From DATBSL01 sp963729875 (GTDB lineage Bacteria > Acidobacteriota > Vicinamibacteria > Fen-336): 64,000 nt of DNA. The translations under genes and the position numbers were made by a program. Where the stretch lies: positions 1-64,000 of the forward strand of contig CAVSPR010000003.1 in assembly GCA_963729875.1 (NCBI GenBank), in the 5' to 3' direction. The number at the start of each line of letters is the position of its first letter. Position 1 is the stretch's first letter. Below, piece by piece: positions 52,098-61,315 of the stretch. The notes below the pieces were generated by a model that saw only the letters and a list, made by a program, of their open reading frames with translations, did no database searches and was not told the origin of the DNA.

Positions 52098-52210
52098 ACT
52101 TTCACCTGGCGTGTCGCTTTGTTTCTGCACCAGACTCCCACGGATCATGAATGAAACCGCAAGCGGGTGGGGGAGGCCGGGCGGAGGTCGTTGCCAAACG
52201 TGGCTCGATT

Positions 52211-52221
52211 TGGTCGGACCA
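52211..52221 (+). promoter_or_regulatory. FadR-type operator in the TonB receptor 2 leader
   Basis: A perfect TGGTCGGACCA lies 155 nt after the central operator and 33 nt before the ATG. A site at nearly the same distance (157 nt) occurs in the DUF4861 leader. Confidence 0.65.
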
Positions 52222-52253
52222 CTTTCAACCGACGGACGCTTCAGGGGGAAGCC

Positions 52254-55200
52254 ATGAGAACTTCTAGACCGAGGGGCGCGATCCTCGCGCTTTTCCTCAT
52301 CGCGCTCGCCGCGAGCGCGAGCGCGCAGGACATCCGGGCCCGGGTACAGGGCCTGGTGTCCGACCCGACCGGCGGCGTTCTGCCCGGGGCGACCGTCGTC
52401 CTGAAGAACGACGGCACGGGGGTGTCGAGCACCCACACGACGAACAAGGACGGCCGGTACCTGTTCGACTTCGTCGAGTCGGGGACCTACTCCGTGAGCG
52501 CCGAGCTGGCCGGGTTCAAGACCACCCTGCAGACGGGCGTCCGCGTCCAGCAGCGCGGCGACGTCACCGTGGACCTCAAGATGCAGGTGGGCGGGATCGA
52601 GGAGACGGTCACCGTCACGGAGGCGACGCCCACGATCCAGTTCAACACCGCCACCCGCGACCTGACGATCGAGCAGGAGATGGTGAAGGACCTGCCCTCC
52701 TCCACCCGCAACCCGCTCCAGCTCGCCATGCTCGACCCCACCACGATCCAGCGCGGGAGCACGGTCGAGACCGCGCCCTACTTCCACCGGACCGCCAACG
52801 AGATGGACCTCGGCGGCGGCACCAAGTACAGGAACGACGTCCTCCTCGACGGCACGCCGCTCACCGCCGGCAACAAGCTCGGCTACACCCCGCCCATGGA
52901 CTCGGTGAGCGAGTACACGATCGTGCAGAACACGGTGGACGCCGAGTTCGGCCACAGCGCGGGCGGCATCGCGATCGTGACCATGAAGTCGGGCACCAAC
53001 GACGTCAAGGGGTCGGCCTACTACTTCGGCCGCGACGCCAGCCTCAACGCGATCAGCGACCGGGCGACGCAGAGGCACAACGACAACCCCTACTGGAACG
53101 CCGGGGGGACGATCGGACTCCCGATCAAGAAGAACAAGCTCTTCCTGTTCGCCGTGTTCGACGCGATCGACGCCACGCAGTCCCAGGCGACCAACTACTC
53201 GCTCCCGACCGCGCTGGAACGCCAGGGCGATTTCTCGCAGTCCTACAACGCCGACGGCTCGCTCCGCGTCATCTACGACCCCCTGACCTCGCGCACCGTC
53301 AACGGCGTGCAGGTGCGCGACCCGTTCCCGGGCAACAAGATCCCCGCGAACCGCTGGGACCCCGTGGCCGCGCAGATCCTCGGCAGCCTCTGGGATCCCA
53401 ACAACCCGGGCGACGACCTCACCGGCTTCAACAACTTCAAGGCCCAGGACGAGCGGACATTCAATTACCTCAACTTTTCGACCCGCCTCGACTGGAACAT
53501 CTCGGACCGCTGGAAGGCCAATGCGCGCGTCAGCCGCATGAAGACGGACCAGGTCGCCGTCGACTACACCGACGGGAACGACCCCCTGAAGCTGCGCAAC
53601 ACCACCGGCTCGAAGCGCAACGGCTGGAACATCGCCGCCGACACGGTCTACACGTTCAACCCCTCCACGGTCCTCAACGTCCGCGGGTCCTTCTACCAGG
53701 TCGAGGACAAGCGCGAGTTCCCCGACATGGTCGTGGGCGAGGAGGGCTACGCGAACCTGTGGCCGAGCGGCTGGTGGCAGCCGTACGCCGAGGGCCGGCC
53801 GCTCATCTACTCGCCCTACATGGTCGTGGAGAGCACGGCGCGGAACCAGTTCGGGGTCGCGAACTACTGGTACCAGCAGCCCAAGGGCTACAGCGTCCAC
53901 GCCCGGATCAACAAGTACCTGACCGGGCACTCGCTCAAGGCCGGCACCGAGATCCGCTTGAAGCGCGGCGACGCGGCGCGCTTCTTCTACACCGACCTGC
54001 GCTTCGTCGCGGCCGCGACGGGAAACCGCTGGACGAGCCCGACCACGACCAGCGGGAACCCCTGGGCGAGCTTCCTGCTCGGGGCCCTTGACCCCGGCAC
54101 CTCGAACGTGCAGTACCGGCAGCTGCAGATCGCCAACACGGAGTTCTACGGCTTCTACGTCCAGGACGACTGGAAGGTCACCTCGAAGATCACCCTCAAC
54201 CTGGGGCTGCGCTACGAGTACGAGGGCGGCTTCTGGGACCCCGAGTACCGGCTCCCGCAGCGGCTCGACCTCGCGGACCCCATCCCGGGCATGGCCGCGG
54301 CGATCGACCCGAGGATCCCCGCCGACATCCGGGCGACCATGGCCCAGTCGGCGGGCGCCAAGGGCTACACCTACAACGGCGCCTTCTACTTCACGGAGCA
54401 GGACAGCAAGAGAAAGACAGACGCCTGGACCGGCGGGTTCATGCCGCGCATCGGCCTCGCGTGGCGGCTCGACGAGAAGACCGCCTTCCGGGCCGGCTAC
54501 GGGCGGTTCGTCACCCCCACCGAGCTCGCCAACTCGGAGCGCGACACCCTGGGCGAGATCGACCTCGCCGCTTTCAACCCGATAACGAACGTCAATCCGA
54601 ACGTCAACGGCATCCCGGTCGCCTTCCTCGCCAACCCGTTCCCGCAGGGCCTGACCCCGGCCTACGGCAAGAGCTACGGCCGGAACACCAACCTGGGCGA
54701 CAACGTCTCGTGGGACGAGTACGAGCAGCGCACGCCGGTCAGCGACCGCATCAACGTGTCGCTCCAGCGCGAGACTTTCTTCCGGATCGTGGCCGACGCC
54801 ACCTACTTCGTGAACTTCATCAGCCACGACCAGTACAGCCAGAACCTCAACCTGATGGACCCGCGGCTGCGCTACACCTACGGCGCCTACGTCGACCAGG
54901 CGGTGCCGAACCCGTTCTACAACTACGGGACGGTGGAGCAGTTCCCCGGCGCGCTGCGCCGAAACGCCACCGTGGCGCGGAGCCAGCTGCTCCGGCCGTA
55001 CCCCCAGTACCTCAACGTCATCCAGACCGGCACCGACCTGCGCAAGGCGAAGTACCAGTCGTTCCAGCTGCGCCTGCAGCGGCCGTTCGCCAACGGCTTC
55101 TCGTTCCTGGCGACGTACGCGTACGTCAAGCAGGAATCGCAGTGGTTCTACGACGAGCAGGACGAGTACGACGGCGCCCTCACCTGGTTCGATTTCTCGG

Positions 55201-55763
55201 TCACGCAGGCGGGCAGCTCCGGCAACCCCACGGTGGCTTCCGACCCTCAGCACCGCTTCGTCGGGGCGGCCACCGTCGAGCTCCCCTTCGGCCGGGGCCG
55301 GAAGTACGGGTCCGACATGTCGGGCTGGCTCGACGCCATCCTCGGCGGCTGGCAGATCTCCGGGATCTACACCTACTACTCGGGCGTCCCCCTCGTCTTC
55401 ACCGGCACGATGGTGGCCCCGACGTCCGTCGAGAAGATCGGAGAGAACGGCGCGGACAAGTACTGGTTCGACGTCACCGGCTTCGCCCGCCAGCCCGCGT
55501 ACACCCGGCGCAGCAACCCGTGGACCTTCGACGGCCTCACCGGCCCGAGCTTCAACAACCTCGACCTGACGCTGCAGAAGACCTTCAAGCTCAACCAGCG
55601 GTTCCGCCTGCAGATTCGTATGGACGCCTTCAACGCGCTCAACGGGATGAACTGGGCGGACCCGAACCTGACCATCACCGCCTCGGACTTCGGACGGACG
55701 AACGCGCAGGACGCCGGTTACTACGGCCGGCAGCTGCAGTACGCCGTCCGGCTGGAGTTTTGA
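52254..55763 (+). CDS. TonB-dependent receptor 2 (Oar-type)
   Basis: An intact 1,169-residue outer-membrane receptor. AGGGGGA precedes the ATG at 52254; the signal peptide ends near ASAQD. The N-terminal carboxypeptidase-regulatory-like domain reads GLVSDPTGGVLPGATVVLKN, the plug follows (DVLLDGTPLTAGN, then AEFGHSAGGIAIVTMKSG), and the barrel ends LQYAVRLEF with the expected terminal Phe. It probably imports pectin-derived oligosaccharides, being set between GH105, pectin esterase and polygalacturonase genes. Two hairpins follow the stop. Confidence 0.93.
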   Translation: MRTSRPRGAILALFLIALAASASAQDIRARVQGLVSDPTGGVLPGATVVLKNDGTGVSSTHTTNKDGRYLFDFVESGTYSVSAELAGFKTTLQTGVRVQQRGDVTVDLKMQVGGIEETVTVTEATPTIQFNTATRDLTIEQEMVKDLPSSTRNPLQLAMLDPTTIQRGSTVETAPYFHRTANEMDLGGGTKYRNDVLLDGTPLTAGNKLGYTPPMDSVSEYTIVQNTVDAEFGHSAGGIAIVTMKSGTNDVKGSAYYFGRDASLNAISDRATQRHNDNPYWNAGGTIGLPIKKNKLFLFAVFDAIDATQSQATNYSLPTALERQGDFSQSYNADGSLRVIYDPLTSRTVNGVQVRDPFPGNKIPANRWDPVAAQILGSLWDPNNPGDDLTGFNNFKAQDERTFNYLNFSTRLDWNISDRWKANARVSRMKTDQVAVDYTDGNDPLKLRNTTGSKRNGWNIAADTVYTFNPSTVLNVRGSFYQVEDKREFPDMVVGEEGYANLWPSGWWQPYAEGRPLIYSPYMVVESTARNQFGVANYWYQQPKGYSVHARINKYLTGHSLKAGTEIRLKRGDAARFFYTDLRFVAAATGNRWTSPTTTSGNPWASFLLGALDPGTSNVQYRQLQIANTEFYGFYVQDDWKVTSKITLNLGLRYEYEGGFWDPEYRLPQRLDLADPIPGMAAAIDPRIPADIRATMAQSAGAKGYTYNGAFYFTEQDSKRKTDAWTGGFMPRIGLAWRLDEKTAFRAGYGRFVTPTELANSERDTLGEIDLAAFNPITNVNPNVNGIPVAFLANPFPQGLTPAYGKSYGRNTNLGDNVSWDEYEQRTPVSDRINVSLQRETFFRIVADATYFVNFISHDQYSQNLNLMDPRLRYTYGAYVDQAVPNPFYNYGTVEQFPGALRRNATVARSQLLRPYPQYLNVIQTGTDLRKAKYQSFQLRLQRPFANGFSFLATYAYVKQESQWFYDEQDEYDGALTWFDFSVTQAGSSGNPTVASDPQHRFVGAATVELPFGRGRKYGSDMSGWLDAILGGWQISGIYTYYSGVPLVFTGTMVAPTSVEKIGENGADKYWFDVTGFARQPAYTRRSNPWTFDGLTGPSFNNLDLTLQKTFKLNQRFRLQIRMDAFNALNGMNWADPNLTITASDFGRTNAQDAGYYGRQLQYAVRLEF

Positions 55764-55767
55764 CGCC

Positions 55768-55804
55768 ATCCCGGGAGCGCCCCGTCGAGCGGCGCTCCCG
55801 GGAT
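55768..55804 (+). terminator. Terminator-like hairpin 1 after TonB receptor 2
   Basis: A perfect 14-bp stem (55768-55781 with 55791-55804) with a 9-nt loop begins 4 nt after the stop codon. No T-run follows directly. Confidence 0.6.
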
Positions 55805-55816
55805 ATCTGAGCCGTC

Positions 55817-55839
55817 GGGGGGCGCCGCAGGCGCCCCCC
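55817..55839 (+). terminator. Terminator-like hairpin 2 with T-rich tail
   Basis: A 10-bp GC stem (GGGGGGCGCC) with a 3-nt loop is followed by a pyrimidine-rich tail containing TTTT. With hairpin 1 it separates the receptor from the enzyme genes, perhaps attenuating rather than abolishing read-through. Confidence 0.6.
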
Positions 55840-55887
55840 TCCTCCTTTTCGGTCGTTCCCTTTTCGCTCGTTCCCTGGAGAGCCCCG

Positions 55888-57708
55888 ATGGAAGCCCTGC
55901 TCCTCCTCTTTCTCTCCCAGGCCTCGCCTCTCCCCACCTCCCCCACCCCCCCACCCCCCGGCTGGCTCCCCTACGCGAACGCCGTCGTGGCCGCGGACGG
56001 CACTGGCCAGTTCCGCTCTCTCCAGGACGCGATCGCGGCCGCGCCCTCCGGCCGTCCCGGGCGCCCGTGGATCATCCACGTCCGCCCGGGCACCTACCGC
56101 GAGCGCCTCTACGTCCAGCGCGAGAAGCGCTTCCTGGCCCTCGTCGGCGAGGACGCGGAGAAGACGGTCGTCACGTTCGACCTCCACGCCAACGTCCCCG
56201 GCACCGACGGCAAGCCGATCGGGACGTTCCGCACCGCCACGGCCCAGATCGACGCCGACGACTTCACCGCCGAGGGCCTGACGTTCGAGAACGCCGCCGG
56301 CCCGGTGGGCCAGGCGCTGGCGATCCGGGTCGACGGCGACCGCGCCGCATTCCGCAGCTGCCGCTTCGTCGGCTGGCAGGACACCGTGCTCCTCAACCGG
56401 GGGCGGCAGTACTTCGAGGGCTGCTTCGTCTCCGGGCACGTCGACTTCATCTTCGGGGCGGCCACCGCCTTTTTCGACCGCTGCACGATCCTCGCCCGGC
56501 GGGATGGCTACGTTACCGCCGCCTCGACCCCGGAGGAGCAGCCGCACGGCTTCGTCTTCTCGCGCTGCACGCTCCGCGGCGAGTCGCCGGAGGTCAGGAC
56601 GTACCTCGGCCGCCCGTGGCGTTCGTTCGCCAGCACTGTCTTCCTCTCGACCGAGATGTCGGAGGTCGTCCGGCCCGAGGGCTGGCACAACTGGAGCCGG
56701 CCGGACCGCGAGACGACCGCCCGCTACGCCGAGCACGGGACGACGGGCCCGGGGGCGACCCCCGGGTCCCGCGTCCCCTGGGCTCGTGCGCTGAGCATTG
56801 AAGAGGCCGCGGCCCTGACGCCGGCTGCGGTGCTCCGGGGCGCCGACGGCTGGGACCCGGCCTCGCAGGGCAGCCTCGTGGCGGCAGCGGCAAAGACGCC
56901 GACCCCCACGGCCGACACGGCTCCTCCGTGCCCGCCGCCGGCCCGGTTCGAGCGGGACGTGGAGTACGCCCGGCCGGGCGGGGAGAGCTTGAGGCTCGAC
57001 ATCTGCACGCCACCCGGCCGCGGCCCCTTCCCCGCGGCCATCCTGGTCCACGGGGGCGGCTGGATCGGGGGCGACCGGACCCAGGCGGCGCGTTCGCTCG
57101 TGCGACCCCTGACCAGCGCCGGCATCGCCTGGCTGGCGGTGAGCTACCGCCTCGCGCCCCGGCACACGTACCCGGCGCCGGTCGAGGACGTCCTCGCCGC
57201 CGTCCGTTGGGCCCGCACGAACGCGCGCCGGCTCCACATCGACGCGGAGCGGCTCGCCCTCGTCGGCGAGTCGGCCGGCGGCCACCTCGTGACCGATGCC
57301 GCCGTCCGGGCCGGCGACGACGCGCGGGTCGCCGCGGTCGTGCCGTTCTTCGCCCCGCTGGACCTCGAGTCCGACACCGACCGGCGGGGCGGCCTGAGCG
57401 TCTCGATGCGCGCCCTCTTCGACCGGAGCGAGCTCGACGAGTCCGCGCGCCAGGCCCTGCGCGACGGCTCCCCGATCCGGCGGGTCCACAAGGGCCTGCC
57501 GCCCTTCCTCCTCGTGCACGGCACGGCCGACATGAGCGTCCCTTACGAGCAGTCGGTTCGGTTTCAGAAGGCGCTGCGCGAGGCCGGCGTGACGTGCGAC
57601 CTCATCACCGTCCCCGAAGGCGCTCACGGCACGCGGGAGTGGGACGAGCGGCTCCCCGGCTACGCGGACCAGGTCGTGGCCTGGCTCGTCGAGAGGATCG
57701 GTCGATGA
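55888..57708 (+). CDS. Pectin methylesterase (CE8) fused to an alpha/beta-hydrolase esterase
   Basis: A 606-residue two-enzyme protein. Residues of about 28-310 are a CE8 beta-helix: GTYRERL, catalytic Asp165 in QDTVLLNRGRQYF, Asp186 in GHVDFIFGAA, and YLGRPWRSF. After a Thr/Pro-rich linker, residues of about 345-606 are an alpha/beta hydrolase: HGGGW oxyanion motif near 387, nucleophile GESAGG near 459, Asp in HGTADMSVPYEQS and His in GAHGT. It should remove methyl esters and probably acetyl groups from homogalacturonan. The N-terminus is hydrophobic and signal-like. The stop overlaps the ATG of the polygalacturonase fusion. Confidence 0.9.
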   Translation: MEALLLLFLSQASPLPTSPTPPPPGWLPYANAVVAADGTGQFRSLQDAIAAAPSGRPGRPWIIHVRPGTYRERLYVQREKRFLALVGEDAEKTVVTFDLHANVPGTDGKPIGTFRTATAQIDADDFTAEGLTFENAAGPVGQALAIRVDGDRAAFRSCRFVGWQDTVLLNRGRQYFEGCFVSGHVDFIFGAATAFFDRCTILARRDGYVTAASTPEEQPHGFVFSRCTLRGESPEVRTYLGRPWRSFASTVFLSTEMSEVVRPEGWHNWSRPDRETTARYAEHGTTGPGATPGSRVPWARALSIEEAAALTPAAVLRGADGWDPASQGSLVAAAAKTPTPTADTAPPCPPPARFERDVEYARPGGESLRLDICTPPGRGPFPAAILVHGGGWIGGDRTQAARSLVRPLTSAGIAWLAVSYRLAPRHTYPAPVEDVLAAVRWARTNARRLHIDAERLALVGESAGGHLVTDAAVRAGDDARVAAVVPFFAPLDLESDTDRRGGLSVSMRALFDRSELDESARQALRDGSPIRRVHKGLPPFLLVHGTADMSVPYEQSVRFQKALREAGVTCDLITVPEGAHGTREWDERLPGYADQVVAWLVERIGR

Positions 57709-60700
57709 AGCTACGCGTTCCCTCCTTCGCGGCCTTCGCCTTCGCCGCGCTCCTCGCGCCGCCCCTCGCGGCCCAGGACCGCCGCCAGGTGCAGGAGCCC
57801 GTCCCGCCTCCCGTCTGCGTGACCCTCGAGGCGCGCCTCACCGCCCCCGGCGGCCTCCTGTCCGAGGCCGACGAGGCCCGGCCCGACACCGTGCGGATCC
57901 AGGCTGCCATCGAGGCCTGTCCGGCCGGGCGCACGGTGCGGCTCGTCCGCCAGGGCACCGCGAACGTCTTCCTGAGCGGCCCGCTCCGGCTGAAGGCGGG
58001 CGTGACGCTCGTGGTCGAGGCCCACACCGCCCTCTTCGGCTCCCGCGACCCGCGCGACTACGACGTCGCTCCCGGCAGCTGCGGCGTCCTCTCGGAGATC
58101 GGCCAGCGCGGCCCCGGCTGCAAGCCGCTCCTGCTGGCCGAGGACGCCCCGGGCAGCGGCGTCATGGGCCGGGGCGCGATCGACGGCCGCGGCGGCGCCG
58201 TCATGCGCGGCCAGGACCTGACGTGGTGGGAGCTGGCCAAGAAGGCCAAGGTCTTCGACCTGCAGCAGGCCTGCCCCCGGATCCTGGTCGTGCGCCGCTC
58301 GAACGGCTTCACGCTCGCCGGCCTCACCCTGCGCAACTCGGCGAACTTCCACGTGGTCGCGGAGAGGACCGACGGCTTCACCGCGTGGGGCGTGAAGATC
58401 AAGACGCCGAAGACCGCCCGCAACTCGGACGGCATCGACCCGTCCTCCTCGACGAACGTCACGATCGCGCACTGCCTGATCGACACCGGCGACGACAACG
58501 TGGCGATCAAGGCGGGCGGGGCCGGCCCCACCACCCACGTCACGATCGCCCACAACCGGTTCTGGAACGGCCACGGCATGTCGATCGGCAGCAACACGAA
58601 CGGCGGGGTGCGGGCCGTCCGGGTGACCGACCTCACGATCGACGGGGCCGACAACGGCCTGCGCATCAAGTCCGACCGCAGCCGGGGGGGCCTCGTGGAG
58701 GACGTGGCGTACGAGGACGTCTGCATGCGCAACGTCCCGAACCCGATCGTCCTCACCTCGATGTACACGACCTTCCCTGGTTCGTTGCTCCCCGTCTACC
58801 GGGACATCCGCCTGAAGGACGTCCGGAGCGTGACCGGGGGCTGGACGACGCTCCTCGGCCTCGACGCGGAGCACCGCATGGGCGTCGTCCTCGACAACGT
58901 GCACGTCGACGGCCAGCGGCCCGAGCAGGCGGTGGCCGCGCACGCCGACGTGCGCGTCGGCCCGAGGCGCGGGAGCTTCGTGCCGCGCGGCGACACCGCG
59001 TCCGTCGACGATCAGGGCGCGACACCCGGCCCGCCTCCCGCGTGCGAGGGCCGGTTCGCTCCCTTCCCCGACATCCCCGAGGCGCCGGCGGCGGCGGTCA
59101 AGGTACCGGAGGAGGACCCCACGCTCTACGTGGCGGCGAGCGGCAACGGCGACTACTGGTCGATCCAGCGCGCGATCGACGTGGCCCCTCCCGAAGGGGC
59201 CGTGATCTCGGTGGCCCCCGGCACCTACCGCGAGCGCCTCGTGATCACGAAGCCGAACATCCGCGTCCGCAGCCCGTACCCGGACGCGAGCCGGACCGTG
59301 ATCGCGCCGTCCGTCGACGTGCGCGCCCCGGGGTTCCAGCTCGAGAACGTCACGGTCGGCGCGATCGCGGCTTCGACCGGCTCCGCGAGCGCCGACCCGT
59401 GTCAGGCGCGCTCGGGCGAGAGCTGGGCCCGCGGCGTCGAGGGCCAGAGGAGGGCGGACCTCGGCGACGGCTGCTTTCTCAACCCGATCTTCCCCGGCGA
59501 CCACCCGGACCCGTCGTTGCTCAAGGACGGGGACGACTACTACGCGACGTTCTCGTCGTTCGACGCCTACCCCGGCCTCGTCGTCTGGCACTCGCGGGAC
59601 CTCGTGAACTGGCAGCCGGTCGGCCCCGCGCTCTTCCGCAACGTGGGATCGGTCTGGGCGCCCGACCTCGTGAAGCACGGCGGGCGCTACTACATCTACT
59701 TCCCCGCCCGGACGGCGGAGTACCGGTCGAACTACGTGGTCTGGGCCGACCGCATCTCCGGTCCCTGGAGCGAGCCGATCGACCTGAAGCTGCCGCTGAT
59801 CGACCCGGGCCACGCGGTCGGCGAGGACGGGAAGCGCTACCTGTTCCTCTCCGGAGGGCGGTACGTCCCGCTCGCCGGCGACGGGCTCTCGACCGCGGGC
59901 GACGTGAAGCACGCCTACGAGGGCTGGAAGTACCCCGACGACTGGATCGTGGAGAGCTTCTCGCAGGAGGGTCCGAAGATCCTGAAGCACGGCGAATACT
60001 TCCACATGATCCTGGCCGAGGGCGGCACCGCCGGGCCACCCACCGGGCACATGATCGTCTCCGCGCGGTCGAGGTCGATCCACGGGCCCTGGGAGAACTC
60101 GCCCTGGAACCCGATCGCGCGGGCGCTGTCCGCCGAGGAGCGCTGGTGGTCGAAAGGGCACGGCACGCTGGTCGAGGGCCCGGATGGCCGCTGGTACATC
60201 GTCTACCACGCCTACGAGAAGGGCTTCCTGACCCTCGGCCGGCAAGCGCTCCTCGAGCCCGTCGAGTGGACCGCCGACGGCTGGGTGAAGCTGGCCGGCC
60301 TGGACCCGGCGCGGCCGATCCGCAAGCCGCTCGAGATGCCCGGTGCGACCCACGGCTTCGCGTTCTCGGGCGACTTCTCGGCGACCCGCATGGGCGTCCA
60401 GTGGAGCTTCTACGACGGCGGCGAAGGCGACGTCGAGCGCTACCGGATCGACGGCGGCGCCCTCGTCCTGAAAGGCAGGGGCAGCTCCCCGAAGGACGCC
60501 TCGCCCCTGTGGTTCGTGGCGGGCGACCCGGCCTACGAGATCGAGGTCGAGGTCGAAACGGACGGCAAGGCCACGGCGGGGCTCCTCGTGTTCTACAACC
60601 GCCGCCTCTACGGCGGCCTCGGCGTCGACGGCGAGAGCCTCGTCCTCCACCGCTACGGCCTCGACCGGCGGGGCCCGAAGCCCGGGGAGCTGGGCCGACG

Positions 60701-60911
60701 GGTCTTCCTGCGCCTCCTGAACGACCGGAACCTCGTCTCGCTCTACTACAGCCCGGACGGGCGCGACTGGAAGCGCTACGACACGCGCATGGACGTCTCC
60801 GGCTACCATCACAACACCGCGTACGATTTCCTGAGCCTGCGCCCGGCGATCTACGTGGCCGGAGACGGCGAGGCCCGCTTCCGGGGCTTCCGCTATCGCG
60901 CCCTGCCGTGA
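57705..60911 (+). CDS. Three-domain fusion: GH28 polygalacturonase, CE8-like fragment, GH43
   Basis: A 1,068-residue protein with a signal peptide (FAAFAFAALLAPPLAAQ). GH28 occupies about residues 35-450, with all hallmark motifs: NSDGID near 240, GDDNVAIK near 262, GHGMSIGS near 288 and RIKS near 320. Residues of about 470-570 match only the start of a CE8 beta-helix (LYVAASGNGDYWSIQRAID, GTYRERL) and lack its catalytic Asp region. From about 588 a GH43 propeller follows (FPGDHPDPSLLKDGDDYYA, LIDPGHAVGEDGKRYLF, QEGPKILKHGEYFHMIL) with a beta-sandwich to the end. No frame break is seen. It should cut polygalacturonan and a side-chain linkage. Confidence 0.9.
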   Translation: MKLRVPSFAAFAFAALLAPPLAAQDRRQVQEPVPPPVCVTLEARLTAPGGLLSEADEARPDTVRIQAAIEACPAGRTVRLVRQGTANVFLSGPLRLKAGVTLVVEAHTALFGSRDPRDYDVAPGSCGVLSEIGQRGPGCKPLLLAEDAPGSGVMGRGAIDGRGGAVMRGQDLTWWELAKKAKVFDLQQACPRILVVRRSNGFTLAGLTLRNSANFHVVAERTDGFTAWGVKIKTPKTARNSDGIDPSSSTNVTIAHCLIDTGDDNVAIKAGGAGPTTHVTIAHNRFWNGHGMSIGSNTNGGVRAVRVTDLTIDGADNGLRIKSDRSRGGLVEDVAYEDVCMRNVPNPIVLTSMYTTFPGSLLPVYRDIRLKDVRSVTGGWTTLLGLDAEHRMGVVLDNVHVDGQRPEQAVAAHADVRVGPRRGSFVPRGDTASVDDQGATPGPPPACEGRFAPFPDIPEAPAAAVKVPEEDPTLYVAASGNGDYWSIQRAIDVAPPEGAVISVAPGTYRERLVITKPNIRVRSPYPDASRTVIAPSVDVRAPGFQLENVTVGAIAASTGSASADPCQARSGESWARGVEGQRRADLGDGCFLNPIFPGDHPDPSLLKDGDDYYATFSSFDAYPGLVVWHSRDLVNWQPVGPALFRNVGSVWAPDLVKHGGRYYIYFPARTAEYRSNYVVWADRISGPWSEPIDLKLPLIDPGHAVGEDGKRYLFLSGGRYVPLAGDGLSTAGDVKHAYEGWKYPDDWIVESFSQEGPKILKHGEYFHMILAEGGTAGPPTGHMIVSARSRSIHGPWENSPWNPIARALSAEERWWSKGHGTLVEGPDGRWYIVYHAYEKGFLTLGRQALLEPVEWTADGWVKLAGLDPARPIRKPLEMPGATHGFAFSGDFSATRMGVQWSFYDGGEGDVERYRIDGGALVLKGRGSSPKDASPLWFVAGDPAYEIEVEVETDGKATAGLLVFYNRRLYGGLGVDGESLVLHRYGLDRRGPKPGELGRRVFLRLLNDRNLVSLYYSPDGRDWKRYDTRMDVSGYHHNTAYDFLSLRPAIYVAGDGEARFRGFRYRALP

Positions 60912-60930
60912 GACGGATCTGGAGGCCCGA

Positions 60931-61314
60931 ATGAAGCTCGAGCACGTCGCGCTGCTGGTCGCGGACCCCGTGGCGGTCGCGGGCTGGTACGAGGAGCACC
61001 TCGGGATGAGGGTCGTCCGCAAGGGCGACGCGCCCGGGCACGCGCGCTTCCTCGCCGACGATGCCGGAGCGAGCGTCCTCGAGATCTACGCGGGGACGCT
61101 CCCGGTGCCGGACTACGGCGCGATGGACCCGGCTGTGCTGCACGTCGCGTTCGCGACCCGGGACATGGAGACGACGCGCGCGCAGCTGATCACGGCGGGG
61201 GCGGTGCCGGTCGGCGACGTGGTCGAGACGCCCGTCGGCGACCGGTTCGCCATGCTGCGCGACCCCTGGGGCCTGGCGCTCCAGCTCGCCTGTCGCGCCC
61301 GACCGCTCGTCTGA
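60931..61314 (+). CDS. VOC/glyoxalase-superfamily protein
   Basis: A 127-residue single-domain protein. KLEHVALLVADPVAVAGWYEEHLGMRV and LLHVAFATRD-like AVLHVAFATRDMETTRAQL followed by RFAMLRDPWGLALQL give the paired beta-alpha-beta-beta-beta modules with His and Glu/Asp metal-ligand positions. VOC proteins range from lyases to dioxygenases. It follows the pectinase fusion by 19 nt and may be cotranscribed; its role there is unknown. Confidence 0.85.
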   Translation: MKLEHVALLVADPVAVAGWYEEHLGMRVVRKGDAPGHARFLADDAGASVLEIYAGTLPVPDYGAMDPAVLHVAFATRDMETTRAQLITAGAVPVGDVVETPVGDRFAMLRDPWGLALQLACRARPLV

Positions 61315-61315
61315 C

